This document shows positions 1 to 6,689 of a DNA stretch of 20,724 bases, piece after piece; positions within the stretch are counted from its first letter, which is position 1; each line of letters opens with the position of its first letter. The position numbers were made by a program, and so were the translations under genes. Under the pieces are notes generated by a model. That model did not search any database and was not told where the DNA came from. It saw only the letters and a program-made list of their open reading frames with translations. This DNA comes from Nitrospira sp. UBA6493 (GTDB taxonomy: Bacteria; Nitrospirota; Nitrospiria; Nitrospirales; Nitrospiraceae). The stretch covers positions 1 through 20,724 of the forward strand of contig DJMJ01000008.1 in the NCBI GenBank assembly GCA_002435325.1, written 5' to 3'.

Positions 1-162
1 CTCCCCGCAACCAATCAGTTCCCCTATCTTCTTTATCTATCTCTCAGCCTCTCAGCGAAATATCTGGTAATTGGCATAACGTCATAATAGCCTATTGGTA
101 TTGAAGAATAGTCGGTTCGACAGATCAAATCGACCTCGCCTCGTGGGGTCTACAACTTGAAA

Positions 163-194
163 AGCGAGCCCCACCCTTGCAAATGGGGCCCGCT
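163..194 (-). terminator. Likely terminator hairpin after the secreted coiled-coil gene
   Basis: Arms AGCGAGCCCCA (163-173) and TGGGGCCCGCT (184-194) pair with one mismatch around a 10-nt loop. The hairpin lies about 25 nt beyond the stop codon of the minus-strand gene ending at 220. Read on the minus strand, the stem is followed by only a short T run (TTTC), so intrinsic termination is plausible but may be inefficient. Confidence 0.5.
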
Positions 195-219
195 CCGCCT
201 TACGGCTGTGATGAGAGAC

Positions 220-924
220 TTAGAAACTGGAAGGGCCACTAGTGGCAACGCCCTGGCAACGAAGATAGAGCTGGAAAAATCCCTGCCAGTCGCTAAACGC
301 CGCGTTGGAATGTGATCCAACAACAAACCCCGTCGTAAGGGATGGGTATGCCACCTGATTGATAGTGACATAGGCGCTGGAACTATAGCCTACATTCGAC
401 ACGACATAACCGACTGGGCAGCTCACCGCATAAGAGACGGATTCGCCGAATGACACCGTCTGCACCGGTCCTATTTTAGTAACGAATTTCCCCGTGCCCG
501 TACCAGACGAAGAGTCTTCCTGACAAATCACAGAGCCATCGGGATTGATCAGCCGGATCGAGCTACCGCTGGGGCAGGATCCGGTAATCAGTCCCTGCTT
601 GGCATTCAAGGCGTTCTGTAGAAAGTTGAGTTGCGTCTGGACCATGGCGATTTGGGCTTGAACCGTTAATAACTGCTCTTGCAGCGTAGAGACATTGGTA
701 ACAGAGGAGGCGATCTGCGCCTGTAACTGCTGGGCCAACTGTTGCAATTCCGTAAGCTGCTGCGTAAACGTGCTCATTTCTGATTGGAGATCGGCAATGT
801 ATTGGGTTACTGCCTGAAAGGGCCGCCCATTGGCCCCTGGAAATGCTTGTTTGTTCGCAGAATAGACCGGTGGGGATGAAACCAGAATGGCAGCAAGAAA
901 CGACACTGTGACCTTTGCCCACAT
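220..924 (-). CDS. Secreted coiled-coil protein with Cys-containing C-terminal domain (hypothetical)
   Basis: A 234-residue protein. The reading frame stays open upstream to about 1206, but the start at 924 is chosen because GGAGGT lies 9 nt before its ATG and a signal peptide follows at once (basic residue, hydrophobic stretch, cleavage likely after VYS-A near residue 23). Residues about 35-105 are Gln-rich with heptad-like spacing, which suggests a coiled coil and oligomerisation. A CPSG...IRLINPDGSVICQ segment follows; Cys-Pro-x-Gly plus an 'IR-INPDG-V-C' strand is a motif I associate with exported fibre- or stalk-like proteins. A Ser/Gly linker then leads to a C-terminal domain with a second Cys pair (SCPVGY and LRCQG) and many Tyr, Ser and Val residues, which looks beta-rich. 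Predicted exported; binding or adhesion is a guess only. No specific family was recognised. Confidence 0.75.
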   Translation of the reverse strand: MWAKVTVSFLAAILVSSPPVYSANKQAFPGANGRPFQAVTQYIADLQSEMSTFTQQLTELQQLAQQLQAQIASSVTNVSTLQEQLLTVQAQIAMVQTQLNFLQNALNAKQGLITGSCPSGSSIRLINPDGSVICQEDSSSGTGTGKFVTKIGPVQTVSFGESVSYAVSCPVGYVVSNVGYSSSAYVTINQVAYPSLTTGFVVGSHSNAAFSDWQGFFQLYLRCQGVATSGPSSF

Positions 925-1334
925 AGTACGTACCTCCGGTATTGAGACAACGGCTACCCATGTCGAGTAGTTGGACCTGAGTAGAGCAAGTCCAATGCCC
1001 TCGCCCCCGCAGCTTTTGAACGGAATGTCGGATACTGTTCCCCGAGGTAATGCGCTGATAATCCGACCTATTCTCTCAATCAATCCTGTGGTTCGTGACG
1101 AGACAGGCGATTCTGCCGCACTCCCACTGTACGCAAATTTTCTCCCGCCAAGACATCTCTGGCCAGATCGCCTGACCTCAGCAGCATACTGACGTAGAAA
1201 GACCAAAAGGATCCGCCGGTCATTGAACGAATTACACTCAAACGGTCACATACGACCATCCACGCCTGATCAGAAATGTGCAAGTTTCTTTGTCTGACAC
1301 TCCCTTTGTTGTAGCATCAAGCCACCTTTACTGA
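925..1334. other. Intergenic stretch of about 410 bases without a convincing gene
   Basis: This lies between the minus-strand secreted-protein gene and the plus-strand small gene, so it should carry divergent control signals. Short open frames occur on both strands but have no recognisable protein character or ribosome-binding site. A small inverted repeat, TTGGAC (971-976) with GTCCAA (990-995), lies about 50-70 nt upstream of the minus-strand start and could be an operator or chance. No RNA gene or repeat was recognised. Confidence 0.5.
1290..1317 (+). promoter_or_regulatory. Possible promoter for the small ATT-start gene
   Basis: TTGTCT (1290-1295), a 16-base spacer, then TAGCAT (1312-1317) resembles a weak sigma70-type promoter. 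It lies about 20 nt before the ribosome-binding site of the gene starting at 1353. The match is weak and no other evidence supports it. Confidence 0.28.
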
Positions 1335-1337
1335 GGC

Positions 1338-1345
1338 GGGAGGTG
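1338..1345 (+). promoter_or_regulatory. Strong Shine-Dalgarno that decides an ATT start
   Basis: GGGAGGTG lies 7-9 nt before ATT at 1353. It is the only good ribosome-binding site in the open frame and has no in-frame ATG, GTG or TTG at a usable distance. This is the main reason for placing the start at ATT. Confidence 0.55.
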
Positions 1346-1352
1346 TCGGCAG

Positions 1353-1550
1353 ATTCACTTCGTTCGAATCGGAAATCGCGCACTGAATTTGGATAACGTG
1401 ACGCATTGCGAAGTCCAGATCTGGCACGATGCGACGTCGGTCAAAATCTATATGGCTGGCATGGCCAACAATACCCCGGTAGTCTTGAATGAAGATGAAG
1501 CCAAGGAGTTTTGGAAGTACATTGAATATATCGTGGAAAAACCCGTCTAG
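1353..1550 (+). CDS. Small conserved-looking hypothetical protein with an apparent ATT start
   Basis: A 65-residue product with no ATG, GTG or TTG at its N-terminus. The frame opens after TGA at 1332-1334 and ends at TAG 1548-1550. Its beginning reads (I/M)HFVRIGNRALNLDNVTHCEV and its end reads KEFWKYIEYIVEKPV. The composition is that of a real globular protein: alternating beta-strand residues (VRIGNRALNLDNVTHCEVQIW, then TSVKIYMAG and TPVVLN) followed by an amphipathic helix (EDEAKEFWKYIEYIV). The layout resembles small cytoplasmic proteins of the 'IRIGN-LNL-NVT' type, but no function can be named. The spacing from GGGAGG to ATT is ideal. Alternatives are an ATG-to-ATT mutation that has damaged the gene, a sequencing error in the codon, or a later weak start at TTG 1386 or GTG 1395, neither with a ribosome-binding site. 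Confidence 0.62.
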   Translation: MHFVRIGNRALNLDNVTHCEVQIWHDATSVKIYMAGMANNTPVVLNEDEAKEFWKYIEYIVEKPV

Positions 1551-1623
1551 TTGGTGACCACATTCCATCCTGGCCCCCTTGACTCCCGTCCATTTCCCCT
1601 CGTTCCCTTCGCAGAAGTACCTC

Positions 1624-1651
1624 TTGCAATCTCTGTCACATACGCTACACT
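1624..1651 (+). promoter_or_regulatory. Possible promoter for the small lipoprotein gene
   Basis: TTGCAA (1624-1629), a 16-base spacer and TACACT (1646-1651) lie just upstream of the GGAGG (1669-1673) that serves the gene at 1682. This is a partial sigma70-type match in the right place, judged by eye only. Confidence 0.33.
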
Positions 1652-1681
1652 TCCTCTCAGAAAGAAGCGGAGGTATCCCTC

Positions 1682-2029
1682 ATGACTCGATTATTCATGG
1701 CTACTCGTGTCGGCCTGCTCATGGTGTGGGTCTTGGTGGCAGCCGGATGTGCGGACGAATATATTGCCTACCATAAGTCAACCGGCGAGCCGCTTATCCT
1801 AACTCGACGGGCCTATACAAAGGAGTCCTGCCTCCAACAGATCCAGCAAGACTCCGATGAACTTGGCGTGACCTTGCGATATATGCATGTCAAGGGCTCG
1901 CGATTCGGGCAATCACTCCTGTGGCCGTTTGAGCCGGGATACTACTGCGAAGCTGCCATTGGCCCTCCAGACATACGCCGGGGCGTTTATCCACGCGAAG
2001 AGGGGCACATGCTGTCGCAGTTGCAATAG
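1682..2029 (+). CDS. Small predicted lipoprotein (hypothetical)
   Basis: A 115-residue product. GGAGG ends 8 nt before the ATG, which supports this start. The N-terminus has basic residues, a hydrophobic stretch (about residues 10-19) and a lipobox, AAGC, with the lipidated Cys at residue 23, so the mature protein should be an envelope lipoprotein. The residue after Cys is Ala, not Asp, which under the E. coli rule would favour the outer membrane, though the rule may not hold here. The mature part (about 92 residues) has two further Cys, near the middle (ESCLQQI) and later (GYYCEAAIGP), which could form a disulfide, and no repeat or catalytic motif. The family is not recognised. The two-component-type gene 200 bases downstream has its own promoter candidate, so an operon is not implied. 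Confidence 0.72.
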   Translation: MTRLFMATRVGLLMVWVLVAAGCADEYIAYHKSTGEPLILTRRAYTKESCLQQIQQDSDELGVTLRYMHVKGSRFGQSLLWPFEPGYYCEAAIGPPDIRRGVYPREEGHMLSQLQ

Positions 2030-2120
2030 ACAACGTCCTTCATCTCCCTTGTCCGCAGGCGATTGCCAAGAGCAGATCTTGCCCCCCAGGCGTTCTCCCC
2101 TGTCAAAAACCTGGAAGTCC

Positions 2121-2148
2121 TTGTGCGCCCAATGGGTTACGATATACT
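2121..2148 (+). promoter_or_regulatory. Candidate promoter for the REC-GGDEF gene
   Basis: TATACT (2143-2148) is a good -10 element. TTGTGC (2121-2126), 16 bases upstream, is a mediocre -35. Both lie about 90-115 nt before the ATG at 2236, leaving a 5' untranslated leader of about 80 nt. Judged by eye. Confidence 0.38.
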
Positions 2149-2235
2149 CACCCCATAAAGATAGAGGCAGGATCCATTCGCAGGAGGCGGGGCTCTCGGA
2201 CTTTGGCCTAGCCACGACTGAGAGACTGACGCGTA

Positions 2236-3174
2236 ATGATCAAGCTACTACTGATCGAGGATGACAATGTCGATGCCCACCTTACTCAGGATCTCCTGGC
2301 GGAGTGGAGCATTGAACAATTCGATATCACGCATGTGACCAGGCTCAGCGAGGCATTTGCCTGTCTTGGCCGCGGCCACTATGATGCCATCCTCCTCGAC
2401 CTTTCACTGCCTGACGCCTACGGAATCCCGACTCTGAAACAGGTGCAAGCCGTCAGTCCAACAATTCCGATCATCGTACTGAGCACGGTTAACGATCAAA
2501 CGTTGTCAATCCAAGCCGTCCAGCAAGGCGCGCAAGACTACCTGGTCAAAGGCCAGGGGCATCCCGATCTGCTTGCCCGCTCTATCCGATATGCCATCGA
2601 ACGCAAACGCGCAGAAGAGCGAATGACCTATCTGGCGCAATACGATCAATTAACCGGCCTGGTCAACCGCACCCTGTTTCGCGACCGTCTGATTCAAGCC
2701 ATGGCCCGCAGCAAGCGCCTCCAGCGCCTGCTGGGCCTTATGCTGCTCGACCTTGACCGGTTCAAAGCGGTGAACGATACGATGGGCCACAGCGTGGGTG
2801 ATCTTCTGCTTAAATTAGTGGCCGATCGTCTGCGAACCTGCGTGCGAGAGATCGACACGGTCGCTCGTATGGGCGGCGACGAATTCACGATTATCTTGGA
2901 GGGATGTGCGTCCGAAGAAGATATGGCTGTTGTGGCACAGCGGATTACGGACGCGATTGCGGAACCGTTCGACCTTGGCCACCATCGTGCGTCAATCGGC
3001 GTCAGCATCGGCATCACCGTCTACCCGTCCGACGACCACGATGTTGACGACCTCTTAAAACATGCCGACGCGGCGATGTATCAATCCAAACAGAAAGGCG
3101 GTTGCGCGTTTCATTTCCATGTCCACACTCCCACGACGCCGGCAATCACCCAAGCCGTTCGCCACACCGCATGA
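2236..3174 (+). CDS. Response regulator with diguanylate cyclase output (REC-GGDEF)
   Basis: A 312-residue protein. Residues 1-125 form a CheY-like receiver: acidic pair E8-D9-D10, phospho-acceptor Asp55 in AILLDLSLPD, and the conserved Lys in DYLVKG near residue 108. A short helical linker (AIERKRAEERMTYLAQYDQLTGL) leads into a GGDEF domain with an intact GGDEF signature at 213-217, so it should make cyclic di-GMP from two GTP. An inhibitory I-site RxxD (R204-D207) lies five residues before GGDEF, as expected for product feedback. It is predicted cytoplasmic and activated by phosphorylation from a histidine kinase not encoded nearby, so the receiver is an orphan in this window. No strong ribosome-binding site precedes the ATG, but the receiver starts canonically there (MIKLLLIEDD). 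The last 25 residues or so are Thr/His-rich and probably disordered. Confidence 0.93.
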   Translation: MIKLLLIEDDNVDAHLTQDLLAEWSIEQFDITHVTRLSEAFACLGRGHYDAILLDLSLPDAYGIPTLKQVQAVSPTIPIIVLSTVNDQTLSIQAVQQGAQDYLVKGQGHPDLLARSIRYAIERKRAEERMTYLAQYDQLTGLVNRTLFRDRLIQAMARSKRLQRLLGLMLLDLDRFKAVNDTMGHSVGDLLLKLVADRLRTCVREIDTVARMGGDEFTIILEGCASEEDMAVVAQRITDAIAEPFDLGHHRASIGVSIGITVYPSDDHDVDDLLKHADAAMYQSKQKGGCAFHFHVHTPTTPAITQAVRHTA

Positions 3175-3233
3175 CCGTATAGATCCATCGACTTACCCTG
3201 CTGTCAGCGAGGATTCGCCACCCATCAAGACAT

Positions 3234-4040
3234 TTAACGGCCGATGTCCGCCAAGGGCTCATCGGTCATCGTGCAGGCGCCACGCGGATTGACGGCTAAC
3301 TGATTCAGTATCGGCAGCTCTGCTGCCGCTGGGTTGGGATGGGTATCGGGCGTCAGCACGACACCCCAGTGCTGATTGTCTCGGCACACATTATCAACCA
3401 GCAGCGCACCGGCATGATGAAACAGAAGCATCCCGCTCAACATGTTGCGCTCGCACTGGTTGCGGATGATCTCCGGCAGCGACCCCGCATCTCGCACGGC
3501 GATACCAAAATGATGATTTTCTAAGCAGCGATTGTCGGCCACGCGCGGCTGTGCGCCAGCAAACACAAAGATTCCGGACTCCCGATTGCGGCACACCTCA
3601 TTATCGGAGAAGGTCACCCGGCATTCCGGTCCATACAGAATAACGCCCGAAAGAATTCCTTCCATCGCCCGGCAATGCGCAATGACACAAGTACTATCCA
3701 GCACATTCATTGCCGAATGTTGATCGCTCCCCACATACCGGAACGTGATGCCGGCAATTCGTCCCCCAGACACTCGCTGTAAGTAGAGGGGGCCGCCTCG
3801 CCGACAATAGATTTGCACCTGATCCCGCCCAGCGCCGATCAACCACACCCGCCGATCGGACACAAACACTTTATCTTCATAGATGCCCGGCCGAATGTAG
3901 ATGCGATCATACTCGCCGGCGTCAAGAAGCGCGGCGCTTGGAAGGGGATAGCATTGCGCATCCGTCGCGTCGACGATGAGCGTTCTGCCTCCAGCTGGGA
4001 GGGGACTATCCTGCTCTTCAATACTCGGCATACTCCGCAC
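3234..4040 (-). CDS. Right-handed parallel beta-helix protein (NosD/pectate-lyase-like fold)
   Basis: Up to 268 residues. The frame opens with GTG at 4040 (AAGGA only 3 nt before it); the ATG three codons later (4031) is an equally likely start. No signal peptide is seen, so a cytoplasmic product or unusual export must be assumed. The N-terminal part contains the hallmark 'YDRIYIRPGIYEDKVFV' strand of carbohydrate-binding beta-helix proteins. From about residue 130 come consecutive coils of about 23 residues, each ending in an N-x-C-x-x-N-x-x-x-G turn: NRCLENHHFG, NQCERNMLSG and NVCRDNQHWG, preceded by the variant NEVCRNRESG. Such Asn and Cys ladders stabilise the helix. No lyase or epimerase catalytic set could be identified, so a structural or carbohydrate-recognition role is only a guess. 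It faces away from the TPR gene at 4293 across a 250-base gap. Confidence 0.8.
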   Translation of the reverse strand: MRSMPSIEEQDSPLPAGGRTLIVDATDAQCYPLPSAALLDAGEYDRIYIRPGIYEDKVFVSDRRVWLIGAGRDQVQIYCRRGGPLYLQRVSGGRIAGITFRYVGSDQHSAMNVLDSTCVIAHCRAMEGILSGVILYGPECRVTFSDNEVCRNRESGIFVFAGAQPRVADNRCLENHHFGIAVRDAGSLPEIIRNQCERNMLSGMLLFHHAGALLVDNVCRDNQHWGVVLTPDTHPNPAAAELPILNQLAVNPRGACTMTDEPLADIGR

Positions 4041-4292
4041 GAATCCTTAGCGTACCCACTAACGCAGCAAAAACATCACAGTTGTCTCGATCATGCCGTA
4101 CAATTCTGTCTTAGTGAACAGCATACACCGGAAATTTTTCCAATCTCCTCCGTTTCATAGTCGGAAATACTCCGTTTATCACCGTTTGAGACCTCTACTC
4201 ACAGCCTCCTAATGGCACACTGCTTGCGACAGTCTCTCATCATGTTCCACACAAGTCTTGCCCGGACATCTCGTATGCCATTGAGGGGGACT

Positions 4293-4787
4293 ATGAAGAA
4301 ACAGGAAACCATTGGAATAATCGTCGTCGCCCTGCTCCTCTCCGCAACTCCATCTCTAGCCACCCCAGGCCAACTCCAGGATACTTCGCGCCGTCTCTAC
4401 GACCGGGTGATGGAAGAGTTCAAGCACCGAGACTATGAAGCGGCGCTGGCCGGGTTTCGATTTTTCATCGAAGTCCATGGCCATTCCATCCTCGCCGCAA
4501 ACGCGCAATACTGGATGGGGGAATGCCAATACCGGATGGGCCGATACAAAGATGCGCTCACATCTTTTTATAACGTGGTGTCCTACTACCCGCTCAGCCA
4601 AAAACTCGCGGCCTCGACACTCAAAATAGGCCAGACCTATTCGAAATTAGGGGATCAGGACAAAGCCCGCACGATGTATGAGCGTGTCGTGGATCAATAC
4701 CCAGATAGCGCAGAAGCTGAACTTGCGCGAAAAGCCATCAACACATCCATCGCAAAAATAGATTCGCCTCCACATCCAACGGAATAA
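4293..4787 (+). CDS. Periplasmic TPR protein, CpoB/YbgF C-terminal-domain-like
   Basis: A 164-residue protein. A longer frame begins at 4212, but the ATG at 4293 is chosen because GAGGGGGA precedes it closely and a clean signal peptide follows (MKKQ, hydrophobic core to about residue 20, cleavage near SLA-T at 23/24). The mature part holds three tandem tetratricopeptide repeats: YDRVMEEFKHRDYEAALAGF, YWMGECQYRMGRYKDALTSF and LKIGQTYSKLGDQDKARTMY, each followed by a 'YP' or similar cap. This is the pattern of the C-terminal domain of CpoB, which links Tol-Pal to peptidoglycan synthesis in E. coli. It lacks the N-terminal trimerising coiled coil, and no tol or pal gene lies nearby, so a stand-alone adaptor is more likely than a true CpoB. 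Envelope location is well supported; the partner is unknown. Confidence 0.8.
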   Translation: MKKQETIGIIVVALLLSATPSLATPGQLQDTSRRLYDRVMEEFKHRDYEAALAGFRFFIEVHGHSILAANAQYWMGECQYRMGRYKDALTSFYNVVSYYPLSQKLAASTLKIGQTYSKLGDQDKARTMYERVVDQYPDSAEAELARKAINTSIAKIDSPPHPTE

Positions 4788-4814
4788 CCCCGCGGGGATG
4801 ACTCTCCCGTCATC
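4788..4814. terminator. Possible compact bidirectional terminator between convergent genes
   Basis: CCCCGCGGGG (4788-4797) is a perfect palindrome directly after the TPR stop codon. GATGAC (4797-4802) pairs with GTCATC (4809-4814) across 6 bases. They fill the 40-base gap between two converging genes. No long T run follows on either strand, so Rho-independent termination is not certain. Confidence 0.35.
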
Positions 4815-4827
4815 AGCCGGCGATTCT

Positions 4828-5349
4828 TCATGCGTCCTCAGGGTCGAGACCGAACAGCGTAGTCAGCGCCGGAACGGTATAGGCTTGCTTTGATCGCAGC
4901 GTAACCAGCTTGATTCCGGCCGCATGGAGCACCTCTTTGACGATCCGATGCCGATCAGCCTGCGGTCCGCGTCGAGGCATATCTTCGACCTGAACCACCT
5001 GCGCCACCTGCCTTGTGCCCGGATGGACCAAGACAAAATCGACCGGCTTGAGGGCTATCTCGCGAAAAATCTGTGCGCGCTCCTTTCCCCCCGCATCAAC
5101 GGTAACAAACGCCCAGAGCGGAACCTGGGAAAAGACAAGATAATAATCCTGCACTGCGAGTCGCATCAGGTTATAGAGGACCACCTCCTGCTCAGTCAGC
5201 AACGGCGCCGCAGCCAGCGCGACGCCGGCAGGAAGAACTGGTGCCGGAACTTTTGCAGGAGCCGGAGATGGATCCCGCTGCCAAAACACCAGCAGCAACA
5301 CGCCCGCAGCCACTACACCAATGAGAATTGCCTCCATCGTCATGTGCAC
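4828..5349 (-). CDS. Membrane-anchored DUF2726-like protein
   Basis: A product of about 170 residues. The first codon at 5349 is GTG, with in-frame ATG at 5343 and 5337; the start is uncertain because no ribosome-binding site stands out. Residues about 5-23 form one hydrophobic segment followed by a Pro/Ala-rich linker, which points to an N-terminal membrane anchor. The rest (from LLTEQEVVLYNLMRLAVQ to the end) has the order of DUF2726 domains: a helix, 'VPLWAFVTVD', 'KPVDFVLVHPGTRQVAQVVQVED', then 'ADRHRIVKEVLHAAGIKLVTLRS'. In that family the centre normally resembles a restriction-endonuclease-like fold with acidic residues. Here the equivalent is VVQVED, so catalysis is doubtful. The frame opens 3 nt after the anmK stop codon, suggesting co-transcription with anmK, but no functional link is known. 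Confidence 0.72.
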   Translation of the reverse strand: MHMTMEAILIGVVAAGVLLLVFWQRDPSPAPAKVPAPVLPAGVALAAAPLLTEQEVVLYNLMRLAVQDYYLVFSQVPLWAFVTVDAGGKERAQIFREIALKPVDFVLVHPGTRQVAQVVQVEDMPRRGPQADRHRIVKEVLHAAGIKLVTLRSKQAYTVPALTTLFGLDPEDA

Positions 5350-5352
5350 CGT

Positions 5353-6543
5353 CTAAGCAGACAAGTGGCGATTCAGGCGGCGTAGCCACCCTGGACCACC
5401 GGGAACAATACAGCCCAACACAACCGGATGCGTCGCGCCAGTCACCGCCGGAACATTGCCATATTGTTCCATGATGGTTTGATAGCCCAGGATGCCAAAC
5501 GCCACGGCTTCCAAAGCCTTGCTATCCCACCCCAGCGCATCAAACGTCGTGACCGGCGCAGGGGAAAACACGTCCGACAGATGATTCATAATGGCGCGGT
5601 TGCGCACACCGCCGCCGCCGACAAGCACTTCGTCGATCCCTCCGCCATCAATCCATCGCCGGGCCGTGCCGACCGCCTCGGCGGTCCATCGACTGCAGGT
5701 TGCGAGCAGATCCTCGATCGAGAGCTGTCGCGCTGATTGAACGGCCAGCAGTTCTTCGACCATCGGCGCTCCAAAGATTTCTCGCCCGGTAGATTTCGGT
5801 GGTTTCTTTGAAAGATAGGGATGGGCCAAGAGCTTCGCCAGCAGACGCCCGTCAGGACGCCCTCGCGCCGCCAAGCGCCCGTCTCGATCCATCGACACGC
5901 GCCCCTCCGTATGCCGAAAGATGAGCCCGTCCAACACCATATTGGCAGGCCCGGTATCGAATGCGCTGATGTCGCCCACCCCTTTTCCACGAGGAAGATA
6001 CGTCACGTTGCTGATGCCACCGAGATTCACGACCAGCCGCGCCCGCCTGGGATGGCGGAACAGGAGCGCATGGACACCGGGCGTGAGCGGTGCCCCCTGG
6101 CCACCGGCGGCCATATCGCGTGGCCGAAAATTGGCGACCGTCGTGATGCCAGTCCGCTCGGCGATCACTGCCGGCTCGGCAATTTGCAGAGTTGAGCGAA
6201 TAGATCCGACTCCGGCATCCTTGATGCCATGCGGCAAATGATGCACCGTTTGGCCGTGAGAACCGATTAGATCAACGTGTTTCGGCTGCAGGCCCGCCTT
6301 CCGTATCACCCCGAGTGCCGCATTGGCAAACCATTCGCCGAGTAACGCATTCAAATGGCACAGTTCCGATACGGTTCCCGACACCGACGCTGTCAAGACC
6401 CGTTGCTGGAGTGAGCGTGGATAGGGCAGCGGATGAAAGGCGAGCATCTCTACCTGAAGCCCAGATTTCTTTTTAGTGATCTCGATCAGCGCGGCATCGA
6501 CTCCGTCACCCGATGTTCCGGACATCAGCCCGACAACTTTCAT
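5353..6543 (-). CDS. anmK: Anhydro-N-acetylmuramic acid kinase
   Basis: A 396-residue protein, close to the usual length of the family. It hydrolyses the 1,6-anhydro ring of anhydro-MurNAc released from peptidoglycan and phosphorylates the sugar, giving MurNAc-6-phosphate for cell-wall recycling. The ASKHA-type N-terminus GLMSGTSGDGVDAALIE (residues 5-21) is diagnostic. Later family motifs are GSHGQTVHHLPHG, TTVANFRPRDMAAGGQGAPLTPG, VVNLGGISNVTYLP, AFDTGPANMVLDG and EVLVGGGGVRN. AAGGA lies about 10 nt before the ATG, which fixes the start. It is a cytoplasmic enzyme. In E. coli the product feeds MurQ, but no murQ gene is in this window. The next gene downstream, a DUF2726-like protein, follows after 3 nt. 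Confidence 0.96.
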   Translation of the reverse strand: MKVVGLMSGTSGDGVDAALIEITKKKSGLQVEMLAFHPLPYPRSLQQRVLTASVSGTVSELCHLNALLGEWFANAALGVIRKAGLQPKHVDLIGSHGQTVHHLPHGIKDAGVGSIRSTLQIAEPAVIAERTGITTVANFRPRDMAAGGQGAPLTPGVHALLFRHPRRARLVVNLGGISNVTYLPRGKGVGDISAFDTGPANMVLDGLIFRHTEGRVSMDRDGRLAARGRPDGRLLAKLLAHPYLSKKPPKSTGREIFGAPMVEELLAVQSARQLSIEDLLATCSRWTAEAVGTARRWIDGGGIDEVLVGGGGVRNRAIMNHLSDVFSPAPVTTFDALGWDSKALEAVAFGILGYQTIMEQYGNVPAVTGATHPVVLGCIVPGGPGWLRRLNRHLSA

Positions 6544-6660
6544 AGTCCCGTTTCCTTTCGATCGCGTGCAACTTCTGCACAGTCCGCGCTACGCTAATGG
6601 AAGTCACGATCCGGGTCAAGCAGGCAAAGGATTCGTCGAAATCAGGCGCAGCGAGGCGCG

Positions 6661-6689
6661 TTGACATCACGCACCCTCGATGTTACCGT
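6661..6689 (+). promoter_or_regulatory. Possible promoter overlapping the znuA-like start
   Basis: A perfect TTGACA (6661-6666) is followed after 17 bases by TACCGT (6684-6689). If used, transcription would begin near 6696, almost on the second ATG (6698), giving a leaderless or very short-leader message and making 6698 the start. The -10 is poor. I could not identify a Zur or Mur operator. Confidence 0.3.

Noticed and set aside
220..1206. The longer 328-codon version of the secreted-protein gene
   Set aside because: The upstream 94 codons are not protein-like and would bury the signal peptide. The ATG at 924 has a strong ribosome-binding site.
971..1283. Short frames on both strands in the gap after the secreted-protein gene
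   Set aside because: No ribosome-binding site, no protein-like pattern, and they overlap one another on opposite strands.
1317..1568. An 83-codon minus-strand frame
   Set aside because: It is the antisense of the plus-strand ATT-start gene, whose product looks far more protein-like and has a good ribosome-binding site.
1887..2264. A 125-codon plus-strand frame between the lipoprotein and the REC-GGDEF gene
   Set aside because: It overlaps both genes in a different frame, is rich in Arg/Ser/Pro and lacks a ribosome-binding site.
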